Shown here piece by piece: positions 24,481-36,450 of a stretch of 64,000 nt of DNA. This stretch comes from Botryotinia globosa (lineage: Eukaryota; Ascomycota; Leotiomycetes; Helotiales; Sclerotiniaceae): contig RCSZ01000006.1 in assembly GCA_014898425.1 (NCBI GenBank), positions 2,542,001 to 2,606,000 on the forward strand. Direction: 5' to 3'. Each line of letters opens with the position of its first letter. The first letter of the stretch is position 1. The translations under genes were made by a program, and so were the position numbers. Below the pieces are notes generated by a model. It was given only the letters and a program-made list of their open reading frames with translations. It was not told the DNA's origin and made no database searches.

Positions 24481-26256
24481 ATGAAGCTCTCGCTGGTGTC
24501 AATTTTCGCTCTTCTATCAACCACATTTGCTCTTCCAGTCGAAAATGTCGAGCGAGATGTCCCAATTGAAGAAAGAGCTGCAGCTCCAACAGTAACAATT
24601 GCATCGCCAGCAGCTACAATCATTGGAGGTGCTGGTGTAACTGTCGAAACCTTTGCTGGTGTTCCATTTGCCAAACCTCCCGTTGGTGCACTTCGACTTA
24701 AACCACCTCAACCCATCACCTCTGCGTTGGGTACAATCAAAGCAACAGCCCAAGCAGCTTCTTGTCCTCAATTCTTCTTTAGCACTACTATCAATGATGC
24801 CATTCCCACATCAGCACTAGGTCTTCTCCTTAATACACCAGTTTTTCAACAAGTTCTCAATTCTGGAGAAGATTGTTTGTATCTGAACATTCAAAGACCA
24901 GTCGGCACAACTGCTTCATCCAAATTACCAGTCTTATTTTGGATTTTCGGAGGCGGCTTTGAACTGGGAGGAACAGGGATGTATGACGGATCTTCATGGG
25001 TAGCGGAAAGTATTGCGGAGGGCAAACCGATTATTTTTGTTCAGGTGGCTTATAGGGTTGGTGGATTTGGATTTTTGCCTGGAGCAGAGATTCTGGCGGA
25101 TGGTAGTGCGAATTTAGGGTTGTTGGATCAGAGATTGGGATTACAATGGTATGTTGTTCTGTTTGAGAGCCTTAAAGTCTACTAACGAAGTTTCTAAAGG
25201 GTCGCTGATAATATTGCTTCCTTTGGTGGTGATCCATCCAAGGTAACTATTTGGGGAGAATCAGCTGGTGCAATCTCAGTCTTCGACCAAATGGCTTTAT
25301 ATGGAGGTGACAACACATACAAAGGCAAATCATTATTCCGTGGGGCCATTATGAATTCAGGAAGCATAGTTCCAGCAGATCCGGTCGATTGTCCAAAGGG
25401 GCAAATCATTTACGATAACGTCGTAGCCTCAGCAGGATGTTCAGCCGCAGCCAATACACTAACTTGCTTACGCGGCGTACCTTATACCACTCTTCTAAAC
25501 GCAATGAACTCTGTTCCTGGTTTGCTAAGTTATTCGTCTATTGCACTATCTTATCTTCCACGTCCAGATGGCAAAGCTCTTATCAAGTCGCCCGATCTTC
25601 TACTCGCATCAGGAAACTGGGCAAAGGTCCCTTTTATAATTGGCGATCAAGAAGATGAAGGAACAATCTTTGCTCTATTCCAAAGTAACATTTCCACAAC
25701 TGCGCAGCTCACAACCTATCTCTCCGATTTCTTTTTCCACAATGCACCTACTTCCGTCCTCACCGGCCTCCTCAACACATACCCCAACGACTTGATCTCC
25801 GGTTCCCCTTTCCGAACTCTCTTATTGAACAATTGGTATCCCCAATTCAAACGTCTAGCCGCCATCCTTGGAGATCTCACGTTCACCCTCACCCGTCGTG
25901 CATTCCTCCAAACCGCATTGAAAGTCGCACCAACCGTCCCCTCCTGGTCTTATCTCTCATCCTATAATTACGGAACCCCTGTTCTCGGCACCTTCCACGG
26001 CTCAGATCTTCTACAGGTCTTCAACGGTATCAAACCAAATTATGCAGCTCGTGCTAGCAAAGCATACTATTTGAGTTTTGTAAATACTCTGAACCCAAAT
26101 AATGGAACGAGCCGCGCATATGCGAACTGGCCACAATATAGCAATGGAGCACAGTTGTTGAATTTGTATGCGGATTTTGGGGGTTTTATAAGTGATACCT
26201 TTAGGAGCACGAGCTTTGATTTTATAGTGGCTAATTTGCCGAGCTTTTATATTTGA
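24481..26256 (+). CDS. Secreted lipase/type-B carboxylesterase
   Basis: Two exons (24481-25148 and 25200-26256) with a 51-bp intron give 574 residues. The N-terminus is a signal peptide ([19 protein letters not shown]), so the enzyme should be secreted. The alpha/beta-hydrolase type-B carboxylesterase signatures are present: [30 protein letters not shown], an oxyanion-hole region around [12 protein letters not shown], and the nucleophile elbow GESAG with Ser244. The other likely triad members are Glu376 (in DEGTIFA) and His489 (in [11 protein letters not shown]). Length and motifs resemble Candida rugosa-type triacylglycerol lipases. The natural substrate could be lipid or another ester and is not determined by sequence. 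The frame is intact. Confidence 0.92.
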
Positions 26257-27773
26257 GCCGGTGATGATAGGGTTGATGAGGATGAATTAGTATGGCATTT
26301 TGGATGGAGTTAGTATTCCAGAGGAAGATATGAATGACGAGCAAGAAAAGCATAGTCTGGTTCTGTTTCATAATATCAAACTATCTAACTCCACATAACG
26401 ATAAAACGTTTTTCTAAAATCGTCGGATCTTATAGCAAGTAAAGGAAGTTGTTATTTGCAAAACGAATTATTGAATATGCAACTAGATATGCTTTCAAGG
26501 AATATAAGTGACACTTATGAAGAGCAGGGGGCCAATGACATGTGTTCATCAGGTATAGAGTTATTGTTGTTGGTTCTATCAATCATCGTGCTCAGATAGT
26601 CACTTATACTTTATATCGTGCAGAATGGGAAAATCTAGGTCTTATATAACGAAGGGCTTAGAATCAAGTGAAGAAAGATTCCTACACGGGAGATCACGTA
26701 GATAGTCCGTCAAGAATCGTAGCTAAGAGTATGACGTAACTCGCCTGTGACGACTAGAGAAAGTTACTCTTGTAGGTCTTCTATTTTTTAAATATGAGGG
26801 TGAACGGTTAGAGTGACTCTAAGTTTGACAAAATGGGATGGTCACGTTTGGTATTCAATAGCAGAAATCCACTACTGTCGTCCGGAAGGTGATCTGATCT
26901 AAAGGGGCTATATAAGGGAAAGTATGCTGTATATAATAGCTAACCATATAACACATAACTACTAGTATCTATTGTATGGGAAATGAGGGGTTTTAGGATT
27001 GATATATAATTATTTGAATTAATGCATTTGTTATATAACTATTTAAATTTTTAAATCTGTTTTTAATTAGATTTAAATTGAAACTATAGTTTTTCAATAT
27101 TCTGAAATAAATTAGTATAATTCAAGTTTATAAATGATTGAAAATAAAAAGTAGTTGAACAAATTGAAGCTAATATAAAGATTATTCGATATATTTTAGA
27201 TTTAAGATTTAAATCTGGATATATTCTTTTTCCTTTTATTAATTTGATAAATATATTAATAAATATTTTTGTGTATGTATAAAATTTATATATAAAGAAT
27301 TTGTTATTGTTGTAAAACTTTGAATTCAATATATTTTGAAAATCTGAATTCAGAATAATTCGAATTAGTTAAAGTTTAATCTAGTGATATTGAGTATGAT
27401 TTTATAAGGGGGTAGGTAGAGTAGTATAGAGAGTATAGTATATATATAATTGATTGAACTTTTAGTATTAGAATTTTGAATAGCTTTCAATTTTAAGATT
27501 ATTAAGTAATATCATTATTTTATAATTATTGAGAGTTTTATAACTGTTTAATTTATATTTAATTTGAATATTTATTCGAATGAATTATAGTCTAAATTAA
27601 AATTAGAAGAGGTGAATATGATAGTTGCTATATAGTCGAATATCCGATATAGAATCGATTTAAATTGCCCCAATTCCCTATCAGGTAGGTATATATTGAT
27701 CACCTTTATCTCGTAATACTCTCGAAAAAGATTTTGAAGAAAAAAAAAAGTTCGAACTTAATCAGATCTCAAA
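26257..27773. other. Intergenic region with an AT-rich block
   Basis: The first ~700 bp are ordinary spacer. From about 26990 to 27690 the sequence is strongly AT-rich, dominated by TTTAAATT-like words with hardly any CpA or CpG. This resembles decayed repeat DNA. No transposon protein or clear terminal repeats were seen. Confidence 0.55.
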
Positions 27774-29074
27774 ATGACTGTCGCAACACTTCTCACTCAT
27801 CCCCTCCTCCTCTTCTTCGCCAACATTTTCCTCACAACCCTGACCGCACTTCATACCACAACTCGCACCGCACGGCTTCTAGCTTTTGCCTTGAGCGTGT
27901 TGTTCTCTTATATCACACTATCGAATTGGAATAAACACATCAATACAACGGGATGGGCAGGTCGCTTCCTAGCAAGTGGTTCTTTTACCATGCCCAATGT
28001 TATATTCGATCGATTCATTTTTCGAAACTGGCAATATGGAAAAGACGACTTGAGACGCAAGAGTCTCGGAAAGGAAAATGAAAAGGAAGAAAAGAAACAA
28101 ACAAAGTCGGAATGGGGACAAGAGGTGGTCGGAAATACTAGATATATTGGTACTTCGCTGGAGGTTGCCAACGTTCCGTTCTTCAATGCAAAGGATCCTA
28201 TTCTTGGCCCGACGAGATGGAGATTCTGTTTGAATCATGCTGCTACAATTGTCGCCTTGTATTTTTTAAATACGCTTGCTATTGACGTACAACTGAATGT
28301 GGATCAGAAATGGATGGGTGATGATTATATTCCGTGGTTTGGAATGATGTTCGGTGACGGTATCCCCGATTTACGAGACCAGATTATCACGAGAGTCACC
28401 ATTAGTCTTTTTTACACCGTGTGCCAGTTTTGCTATCTTCAGTTTTTCTTCTCCGTCGCTGCGTTATTAGATGTTGGGCTTGGTGGTGGAGAAGTGAGGC
28501 GGTGGAGACCTTTCTTTGGAGAAGCCAAACACGCATATACGATTAGGGGACTCTGGGGGTAAGTTCTATTCAAGTTTTGTTTTTATTCTCATGGGGTTGC
28601 AAGACTGAAAAAGCAAACTAATATCCATGCAGCAAGTCCTGGCACCAGAACATCCAACTCACCCTCAAAGGCCCCGCCGAATTCATCACCCACAGTATCC
28701 TCCATATTCCTCGATCCACCCTCATCGCTCGCTACCTCAAGATATTCCTTACATTTGCTGTCTCGGGCGCGACACATATGGCCGCAGATTATGGAAGTGG
28801 TATCCACCCAGCGCAATCCGGCGCAATGTCATTTTTCTGTGCACAAGCTTTAGGTATCATGATTGAAGATGGGGTTCAAGGAATTTGGACACTTATGGGC
28901 GGAAAGAAGAACACTTTGTGGGGGAAGATAATTGGTTTCGTTTGGGTAGTGGTGTTCATATGTTGGTCTAGCCCCGTCTGGGCTTATCCTTTTGCAAGAA
29001 CTATGCAGAGGGAGGACATGTTGTTGACTTTCGGAGCCTTGAAGCCGTTGTTGGTAGGGCTTAAGTTCTGGTGA
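27774..29074 (+). CDS. Wax-synthase-domain membrane acyltransferase (MBOAT-like)
   Basis: Two exons (27774-28558, 28633-29074) joined by a 74-bp intron encode 408 residues. Several hydrophobic segments are visible (LLLFFANIFLTTLTAL, LLAFALSVLFSYITL, ITISLFYTVCQFCYLQFFF-like, IIGFVWVVVFICW). Diagnostic motifs of the fungal wax-synthase/MBOAT group are RGLWGKSWHQN (~258-268) and FAVSGATHMAADYG with His310, the probable catalytic histidine. Members of this group transfer acyl or acetyl groups, and some work in secondary metabolism (for example TRI7-type). The acceptor here is unknown. The gene sits between AT-rich blocks, near a lipase and a dead efflux transporter, so an accessory metabolic role is possible but unproven. 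Confidence 0.85.
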
Positions 29075-29940
29075 TGGATACATCTAAGCTAGAACGGGAG
29101 ATGGCAGCTGTAGTAGCCAGTGAGGTATATAGTTCACAAGCTGCCGTTGAGGCAATCATAGAGTCATTGCCAAGAACAATCAGAGAAATATTTAAAAGTT
29201 CACCCTAAGAATCATAAAAATTGCAGGATACTGACAACTTACGTTTCGCAGTTCTGGGCTCATGGCAATTTATGAATAGATGGAATAATTATCAAGGATA
29301 AAATTAGATGTAGTATAATAACATCCAATACTAACATAAGAATTTCGAACTTCGAATGCCTCTTTTGCTGTCATTGGCGTATTCATTGTCTATATTCTAT
29401 GTCTACTCATTGATCTCGTCTACTGATTTTGCCAACAACGGCCACTGAGATTTTCCACATAGTGTCTCAGAAGTTTTTGGAACGAAACAGCGTTCTTGAA
29501 TGGGATGAAGTTGATTGAAATATAGAAAGCCTCCTCTCTCGTGTTCCTTTACTGTATCTTTATTTGGGGTAAGAATTGAGTCTACGATTCCCAACTTTAT
29601 ACTCACTGCTGTTGATTCCTCGAACTCGCTAAATCTAGGATTTGGTTAACTTCTCGTATTCAAGAAGTCTCGTCGGTGATTGAATGTCAACATTAGACCC
29701 GAGGAAAGAAATGTTTGATTATTTCCATCAAAAAGATATATAAGACAATTGGTTGAATTAATAGCTCCTCAAAAGAACCTAGAGCGTACGAGCCGTGGGT
29801 GAGGTACTGATAACTTTTGAGATATGGTATGATAATACCATTAGAGAGATTCTTACCCTGTGGTGGCAAAGTGAATATTCGAGACGAAGAGAAATTCAAT
29901 ATAAATTCTCATATAACTTTTTTATACATATATTACAATA
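29075..29940. other. Intergenic region, nothing recognised
   Basis: Normal-composition spacer after the acyltransferase gene. Short frames on the minus strand (29403-29899) show no domain. Confidence 0.4.
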
Positions 29941-29964
29941 TGAATAATATATTTAATCATTAAT

Positions 29965-30087
29965 AATATACTTTATTCATCAATAATATACTTTATTCAT
30001 TAATAATATACTTTATTCATCAATAATATACTTTATTCATTAATAATATACTTTATTCATCAATAATATACTTTATTCATCAATAAT
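29965..30087. repeat. 20-bp tandem repeat with alternating C/T
   Basis: About six copies of a 20-bp unit (AATAATATACTTTATTCATC type) differ almost only by C or T at one CpA/TpA position, mostly alternating between neighbouring copies. It marks the left edge of the AT-rich island. Confidence 0.85.
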
Positions 30088-31247
30088 AAATTAAATTGAC
30101 ATTTTTTGTAATTTATTTATTATTGAATGTTAATAAAAAAAAGAAAATGAGGGTTTTAAAAGACCTAAGGGATTTTTAGATTTTTGAATATTAGAATTAT
30201 AGAGAAAATAGATAAAAAGGAATAAATATACAAACTAAAAAAGATTAAAGAGGTGAACTAAAGTTAAAAAGGAGAGGAGTAGGGGAAGAAGCATAGGAGC
30301 TAGAAAATAAATAGATAGTAGCTAAAAGCTTAAAGAGAAAGGAATCTCTATTCTTTACTATTTACTTTCAATTTATTCTTCAATTAAAGGTTTTATTATT
30401 ATATTATGTAATATAGAATGTATTAAAAAAATAAAAAGTAATTTACTTTATGTCACCAATTCAACGAGCATTTAGAGATCAATCTTAGAATTAAAAGCTA
30501 TAGAGCTAAAGAGAATATACTATAAAACTATATATAATTAGTTCAAGTTTAATATTATATTTAATCTAATTAAACGCAATCATATATATTATATAACACT
30601 ACCCCTTTTTCTAAAATGTTCACCTCGAATTTACTTTAAATAAATAACTTAAATACAAAACATAATTAATAATTAATATTTATATTTTCTCTTACTATAA
30701 GTTTCTAATACTTGATATACATTACTATTAATATATATAAATCTATTATATCTTACACTTCCTCCAAACGAATTTCAAAATATCGACTATTAATCACTTT
30801 ATATAGATTCTTATTGTCAAGATCACAAGGTTATAAGATTCCATAAGATATATAAAGCCATATAACGAAAGGCCTCCAGGCTTACTTCATACCTCGAACC
30901 CCTTTTATTCTATAAAACTCTAAAGGGTTAATTTTTTATCTTAAGTCTTTATATCGAAAGCAATCCATTGTTTATAAATTGTATATTTTTCATAGTTTAA
31001 AAGAATTAATAAAAAGCTTTTATATTATAAGTCGAATACCCCACTTTCGAGCCACCCCTCTTTCGGGCCACCCTTTTACACCAAAAATCACTTTTTTTAT
31101 TCATCAATATCTTCATCAATATTGAATATAATTTAATAAAAATTTAAGTCTATATAATTCAAACTATTTTAAATCTATATTAGAATTTTTAGATTTTTAA
31201 GAATTTTTCTAGATTGATTTTTAGAGCTTCAAAATATCGATTTTTAA

Positions 31248-31325
31248 ATCACATATAAATCACATATAAATCACATATAAATCACATATAAATCACATAT
31301 AAATCACATATAAATCACATATAAA
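31248..31325. repeat. 11-bp tandem repeat (AAATCACATAT)
   Basis: About seven near-perfect head-to-tail copies of AAATCACATAT lie just inside the left arm of the inverted-repeat element. The right arm has no matching array; only a single related stretch is visible there. Confidence 0.9.
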
Positions 31326-31484
31326 TTTAAATTTTTATACCAGGGGCCTGCGAGCCCCCGGACCCCTTGCTTTTTGAGAAAGTATTATATAATTATATTT
31401 ATTATTATAAAAATCTAAAAAAGAAATTTTATTGAAAGCTTGTAGGCGAAGTCGGTTTACCTTATCATATTACTTTTTCTTATT

Positions 31485-31602
31485 TTTATTATTATTATTT
31501 TTTATTATTATTATTATTTTTTATTATTATTATTATTTTTTTTATTATTATTATTTTTTATTATTATTATTATTTTTTATTATTATTATTATTATTTTTT
31601 AG
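31485..31602. repeat. TTA trinucleotide array interrupted by T runs
   Basis: TTATTATTATT blocks alternate with runs of T. It is low-complexity DNA inside the inverted-repeat element. Confidence 0.85.
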
Positions 31603-33000
31603 TGGGTCACTTCACTTCAAATCATTAATTATATCACTGAATTACGAAAGCTATAATATTAAAATAATTTTTATTAATTTTAGATTCATTATATTCAATA
31701 TAACCCTTTTTCAATTGATTATATAAGCTCTAACTATATCTATACTAATTAAACTTCAACCCTTTAGAAAACCCTTAGTTTTGAAGCTAGTAATATAAAA
31801 AATATATTATTTGAAAGCCCTTAATTTCTTATATATAATTACCACTTTTCTTTTTTTTCATTCAATTTATATTAGCTTGAATAAACTAATTTAAATGATT
31901 TTATTGAAAAAGTAAGGAGTTGTGCTATGGCTACAATGCCAAGAAAGTCGAGCCAATCAGATCGCTTGAATTGAACCAATCAAATCGCTTGAATCGGGTC
32001 TCACTAAGCGAGGTTCTCTTTTTTCGTGTCTATACACACCTTCGGCCCTCGCGGGCGACAAGAATATTAAGGAGGTAAACCTCCAATAATCTTTAATAAC
32101 TTTTCAATAACAATTATTAAAAGAAGATTATATATCTTTTTGAAAACTTCAAATCTCAATCTATATAGAAATTGGATTTTTTTTTAAAAATAAATAAATA
32201 AATATAAAGATATAATATATAATGAATGAAAAGTGGTATAAATAATCCCTGTAATATTAAGGGTACCCTTTTAAATATTTATTTATAAGGAATACTTTAT
32301 TTTTTTAAGATTTTTCAAATTGAATATCTTGAAAATTTATAACAAAATTTTATGATTTATTTTTTAGCTATTTTTCCTCAAAAGTTATTTTAGATTTTAT
32401 AAAATTTTAAATTTGGACATGATTTATATATAAATTTAAAAATCGATATTTTGAAGCTTTAGAAATCGATTCAAAAATATCCTAAAAACTTAAAAATTCT
32501 AATCTAAGCTTAAAATAGTTTGATTTATATATATATATAAATTTTTATTAAATTATATTCAATATTGATAGAAATATTAATAAATCAAAAAGTGATTTTT
32601 TGATATAAAAAGGTAGCCCAAAACAGAGGTAGTCTGAAAATAGGATAGTTGATTTAATTTATACGAATTCTTTACAATAGAATTTAGCTTTATCAAACTA
32701 AGATATATCAGAATCTTGAATAAATTAGATTTGATTGATAAAATATTTCATTCCAATATAATTAAGTTCTAATATACTACCCCAATTTGAAATTCTCACA
32801 TAATTTCAAATAATACATTCAAAATTTATAGAAATGATTATTTGGATATAAATTTTCATTAAAAAAACACTCTAATTTCTTTCATTAACAACTCAATTAT
32901 TTTTTCTACCACCCAAATAGATATTTAGCTTAACATACAATAAAATTCAAATTGTTACTGTCAAATAGTTTCTTCCCTTCCCTTCCCTTCCCTTCCCTCC

Positions 33001-34166
33001 CCTTGAAGATTGTCTCTCTCATTACCAGAGCAAAGACCAGCAATCCTATTTCATCCAAGGTTATTCTTGAATCCATCATCTAGTAATCGAGTCAGTCACC
33101 TTTCCAAGCAAAGTTACCCTACTAGTTTCCGTCAACTTCAAAGAAGTGCATGATATTCTTTTTTCGGAAGCTTTTCACTAGAATTACCTGACTGAAGTCT
33201 TTTGGTTTGAAAGTCTCCATTGGAGCAGACCATTATATACACTAATCCTGGGTATCCATTTTGATAAAGCTATGGAATTAAGAGAAAGGTCTTACTCCCT
33301 CTCTCCCTCTCTCCCTCTCTCCCTCTCTCCCTCTCTCCCTCTCTCCCTCTCTCCCTCTCTCCCTCTCTCCCTCTCTCCCTCTCTCCCTCTCTCTCCCTCT
33401 CTCTCCCTCTCTCTCCCTCTCTCTCCCTCTCTCTCCCTCTCTCTCCCTCTCTCTCCCTCTCTCTCCCTCTCCCTCCCTCATCTTCTCCATCTTAAACTGA
33501 TAGTCCCCGACCTTGGCACACCACCACCAGTCTCAATTAATCGCTAGGATGGACAGGAAATAAAATTCTATACCCACCCTCTTTATCTAGATAATCTCCG
33601 TGTCAAGAAAACGCATTTGTATACATCTCACTCTCATTTCAAGTCTTCACTTTGGATAATTCAATATCATCTAGAATCCAATATACATGTCTGCGTATGA
33701 AGGTACAATTTATGAATGAATAATATATGGATGAATGCAAGGTTCTCATCATCAACTTCTTCTCAAACGCATATTACGGTATCATGTTCCAGCTCCTCCT
33801 CTCCTCCTCTCACTTCCCTCTTGCTACCCCGTTCCAAAATCCACAACTCACGTGTGCGCATTAAAAGTACATCATTGCCATACCCTGCATTGATCAAATT
33901 AAAGTAAAATGATATCCCAAAAACGCCGAGCCACGCTGATGCAACCTTTCATCCACCTAATCAAGATACAATTCCATATGGGTTTCCGGGCGTAAGCCTT
34001 ATCCATGTATGCCTATCGTGTACAGTTTATTTGTTTTTCGTTTCGAATTTCCCATCCACTTGACTCGTGAATGGGTTCCACTTCCATCTCCTCATCATTC
34101 AATCTTCAATCGAATACCTCTTTTTCGGGCACACAACTCAAAGAACTCGTCTCATCAATACTCGAC
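33001..34166. other. Spacer between AT island and auxin-carrier gene
   Basis: Apart from the pyrimidine array at 33293-33480 and a short TTCCC repeat at 32970-33000, this is ordinary sequence. It probably includes the 3' UTR of the carrier gene. Confidence 0.4.
33293..33480. repeat. Pyrimidine-rich array (CTCTCCCT then CTCTCTCCCT)
   Basis: About 190 bp of pure pyrimidine on the plus strand. An 8-bp unit is repeated first, then a 10-bp variant with an added CT. The long frames crossing it (33272-33547 plus, 33278-33490 minus) are repeat artefacts. Polypurine-polypyrimidine tracts like this can form triplex DNA. Confidence 0.92.
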
Positions 34167-35942
34167 TTAAGCAGCCCACTCCACAACCTCCAAGGCACAC
34201 ATAACCAGGATCAATGTACTTGGTAAAATCCAAATAACATAACTTTGGAAAAGCAATTTACTCATCACTCCCTCATAAACCCCATTGATTTGACAGATCT
34301 GCGCCAATTGCAAAGCACTAGGTGCACCCGTCAACAAGAAGCAGACGATGACGAAAATTGGATCATCCAATATGCTAACTGGAACATATTTTGCCGTTAA
34401 AGCCAAAAGTGGTGCCATGATCAATGTTGGAAGTAACATTCTGGAGTGGAGATCAAGGAAGCGATGAGGAGCTTTGTTCCAATTTGATTCTCTTCTGAAT
34501 TTTCGTCCAGAACATGTTGAGGAAGTGTATTTCTGGCAAGATTTGCACCGAGGACGACTAAGATGAGGGGAACGGCTACACCCCCTGATTGAGAGACCGC
34601 TCGTGTAACGGAGTTGGCGATGAAAGATCCCTCGGCGAAGAAAAGGTGTTGAAGTTTTGGAATAGATGCGACAATAACAGCGAGAAGCATAGCCCAGAGA
34701 GGAGGATTCATGAATTCCCAAAGACCATTCAGGAATTTGTTGGTAGAATTTGAAACCTTTGTGACGAGTCCTTGAGCAGGAGTTGGTAGAGCATCATAGG
34801 TATGATGAGATGCTTTAGCGACGGATCGTTTAGTATGGAATTTTGCTCTAGGGATCCAACCACGAATTCCATCTGGAATTTCTGATTCCTCCTCAGATGG
34901 CGGTGTTCGAATACTTGGGAATGATATAATATCGTCATTGTTACCTGGTAAGTGATTTCCATTCGCAGGTGTGGCCATGATACCAGGTAATTTTGCAGGT
35001 TCTTCTTCATCGGAATTGTCATGTAACGCGTGGGTAACTGGCGTTCTACCACCGAAATTGGAAGAGTTTGAGGATGATTCACCGTTGTCATCATTATCTT
35101 CTTCGCCATCCAATCCAGGGATTAGAACAGGTTCATCTCTGTATCGTCCTTCTTCTTCATCCTTATAGGTTTCGGGTGGTGCAAGTAAAACATGATAACC
35201 CCAACTCCAGCGAACTAGTTGACCTAATTGTTGAAAGATGAGAAGGTAAAGGATACCTCTCGCGCCAACTTCATCGTCGTTATCTCCAGGGATCTTATCC
35301 CAATGTAAACCTTTTAATGTTTGCGACAGTGAAATGACGAGGGAAATGGGTAAAGAGTTTGAATTTCCGAATACCTATCAAGACTATTAGCGTTTCCATC
35401 GATTAAAAGGATAGAGGAACATACACCCATAGCAGTAACAAAGTTGGCAGGTCTTTTGCTAAATCCAAATGCTTTACCAACCCCGACCGAAACCAGATAT
35501 GATACTAATGTTTGCACGATGAAGATAACTGGGATGACTGCAAGTTCGACCAATTTATCTGCCGTCAATTGAGATGCCAATTTGGTGAAGACTATCCAAT
35601 TTATTAGCCATTGTCTGTCTTTCTCCATATCCTCAGGTACCTACTCAAACAAGGTGTGAAGAGAGCCACATTTAAATTTGCTACAAACTTCTGCTTATCT
35701 GCATCGAACATGCCTTGTCTTGCCACGATATAACCTGGCAAACTGACACATACGACTTCCATAACAGCTTCGAAGACTAATAGAATAAGGTGGCCCAGGG
35801 CAGGATGTGAAGAATGATCATTTGCCATAGTACCGAAGGCGACATCTGTTAGGGATCGGGTTGAGATGGGAGATGCGCCGACATCGTGATTGGTAGCTAG
35901 ATTGGCCAGTCGGAAGGATGTAGGTGATGTGAATAATCCCAT
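34167..35942 (-). CDS. Auxin efflux carrier family transporter, frameshifted
   Basis: The minus strand encodes a PIN/AEC-type membrane transporter. Exons are 35942-35645, 35591-35425 and 35374 onward, with introns of 53 and 50 bp and consistent phases. The N-terminal half has membrane segments (LGHLILLVFEAVMEVVCVSL, VIPVIFIVQTLVSYLVSV); a long hydrophilic acidic loop follows (EEDNDDNGESSS and similar); the C-terminal half begins NPPLWAMLLAVIVASIP and GGVAVPLILVVLGANLA. A tandem TGGAG duplication (34442-34451, plus strand) shifts the frame after LIASLIS. The reading then stops at 34421 (472 codons), while the expected last ~85 residues with about three membrane segments continue in another frame to 34167. 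Removing one 5-bp copy would give an uninterrupted family-length 555-residue frame. It is either an inactivated allele or a sequence error. Substrate is unknown in fungi. Confidence 0.85.
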
Positions 35943-36450
35943 GATGATTTTGATGGGATTGAATGATCAAACCAAAGTCTGCGATAGAATTTGGTTGGAG
36001 TATGTGAGGTTGTTGATATTCGAGGTACTGTCGTCCTCTTTGACGATTGAGGTTTCAAACAATCTTTGAAGATGTTTGATAATGTTTTCGTAAGTGTGAA
36101 TCTCAATGAGCTTGTGAGATTGGTTGGGTTGGATAGAAGACAATCAAATATGGGGATGACGTGAAGTGCAAACAGCTTCTCGATTTGACTCCTTTCTTCT
36201 TCTTCTCCTTCTTCTTCTTCTTCTTCTCCTTCTTCTTCCCTTTCTCCCTCAAGCTACCTATTGAATGATAAATGTTGAGCGACGGCGGCTGTGTAACGAC
36301 TGGGCAAAACTGACGTGGTTTTAACTTTTCTTGGGCCGGACCTGAATTTTGCAAATGCGATGAGGCCAAGGATGGGTATGGTGCTAAGAAGTAGCTAGAC
36401 TGCGTCCTGTACCGTGTACCTTGGTAAATGATTACTTACGGAAGATGTGG
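35943..36450. other. Upstream region of the auxin-carrier gene
   Basis: This should hold the 5' UTR and promoter of the minus-strand transporter. It contains a TTC/CTT-rich pyrimidine tract at about 36186-36248. Small frames over it are repeat-driven. Confidence 0.4.

Larger units (their letters stand above)
31031..32652. mobile_element. Decayed inverted-repeat element (~1.6 kb, ~215-bp arms)
   Basis: The left arm (31031-31247) and the reverse complement of 32437-32652 are clearly related along their whole length. Shared blocks are CAATATTGAATATAATTTAA, TTTTAAATCT/TTTTAAGCTT and GCTTCAAAATATCGATTTTT. The arm ends align as GAGCCACCCC...GGGCCACCC against GACTACCTCT...GGGCTACC, with mostly C-to-T or G-to-A differences. 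This is either one element with long terminal inverted repeats or two opposed copies of a smaller one. No transposase frame survives. A Fot/pogo or other TIR transposon origin is inference. Confidence 0.65.
29940..33000. other. AT-rich repeat island, about 3 kb
   Basis: The region is overwhelmingly A+T with no gene. It contains the 20-bp array, an inverted-repeat element at 31031-32652, an 11-bp array at 31248-31325 and TTA-rich runs at 31485-31602. Short normal-composition patches survive at 31341-31372 and 31915-32095. The picture fits transposon DNA degraded by C-to-T transitions. Confidence 0.75.

Noticed and set aside
31248..31325. CRISPR-like array of regularly spaced repeats
   Set aside because: The 11-bp units are strictly head to tail without spacers, and the genome is eukaryotic.
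33272..33547. [12 protein letters not shown] and EREREG-rich peptides on both strands
   Set aside because: Products of the CTCTCCCT array; no start context or domain.
34421..34494. A 73-bp intron (from GTTCTGG to CTCCAG) repairing the auxin-carrier frame
   Set aside because: It would remove family-conserved sequence (TKLLIASLIS) and does not restore the correct frame; the TGGAG duplication explains the break exactly.
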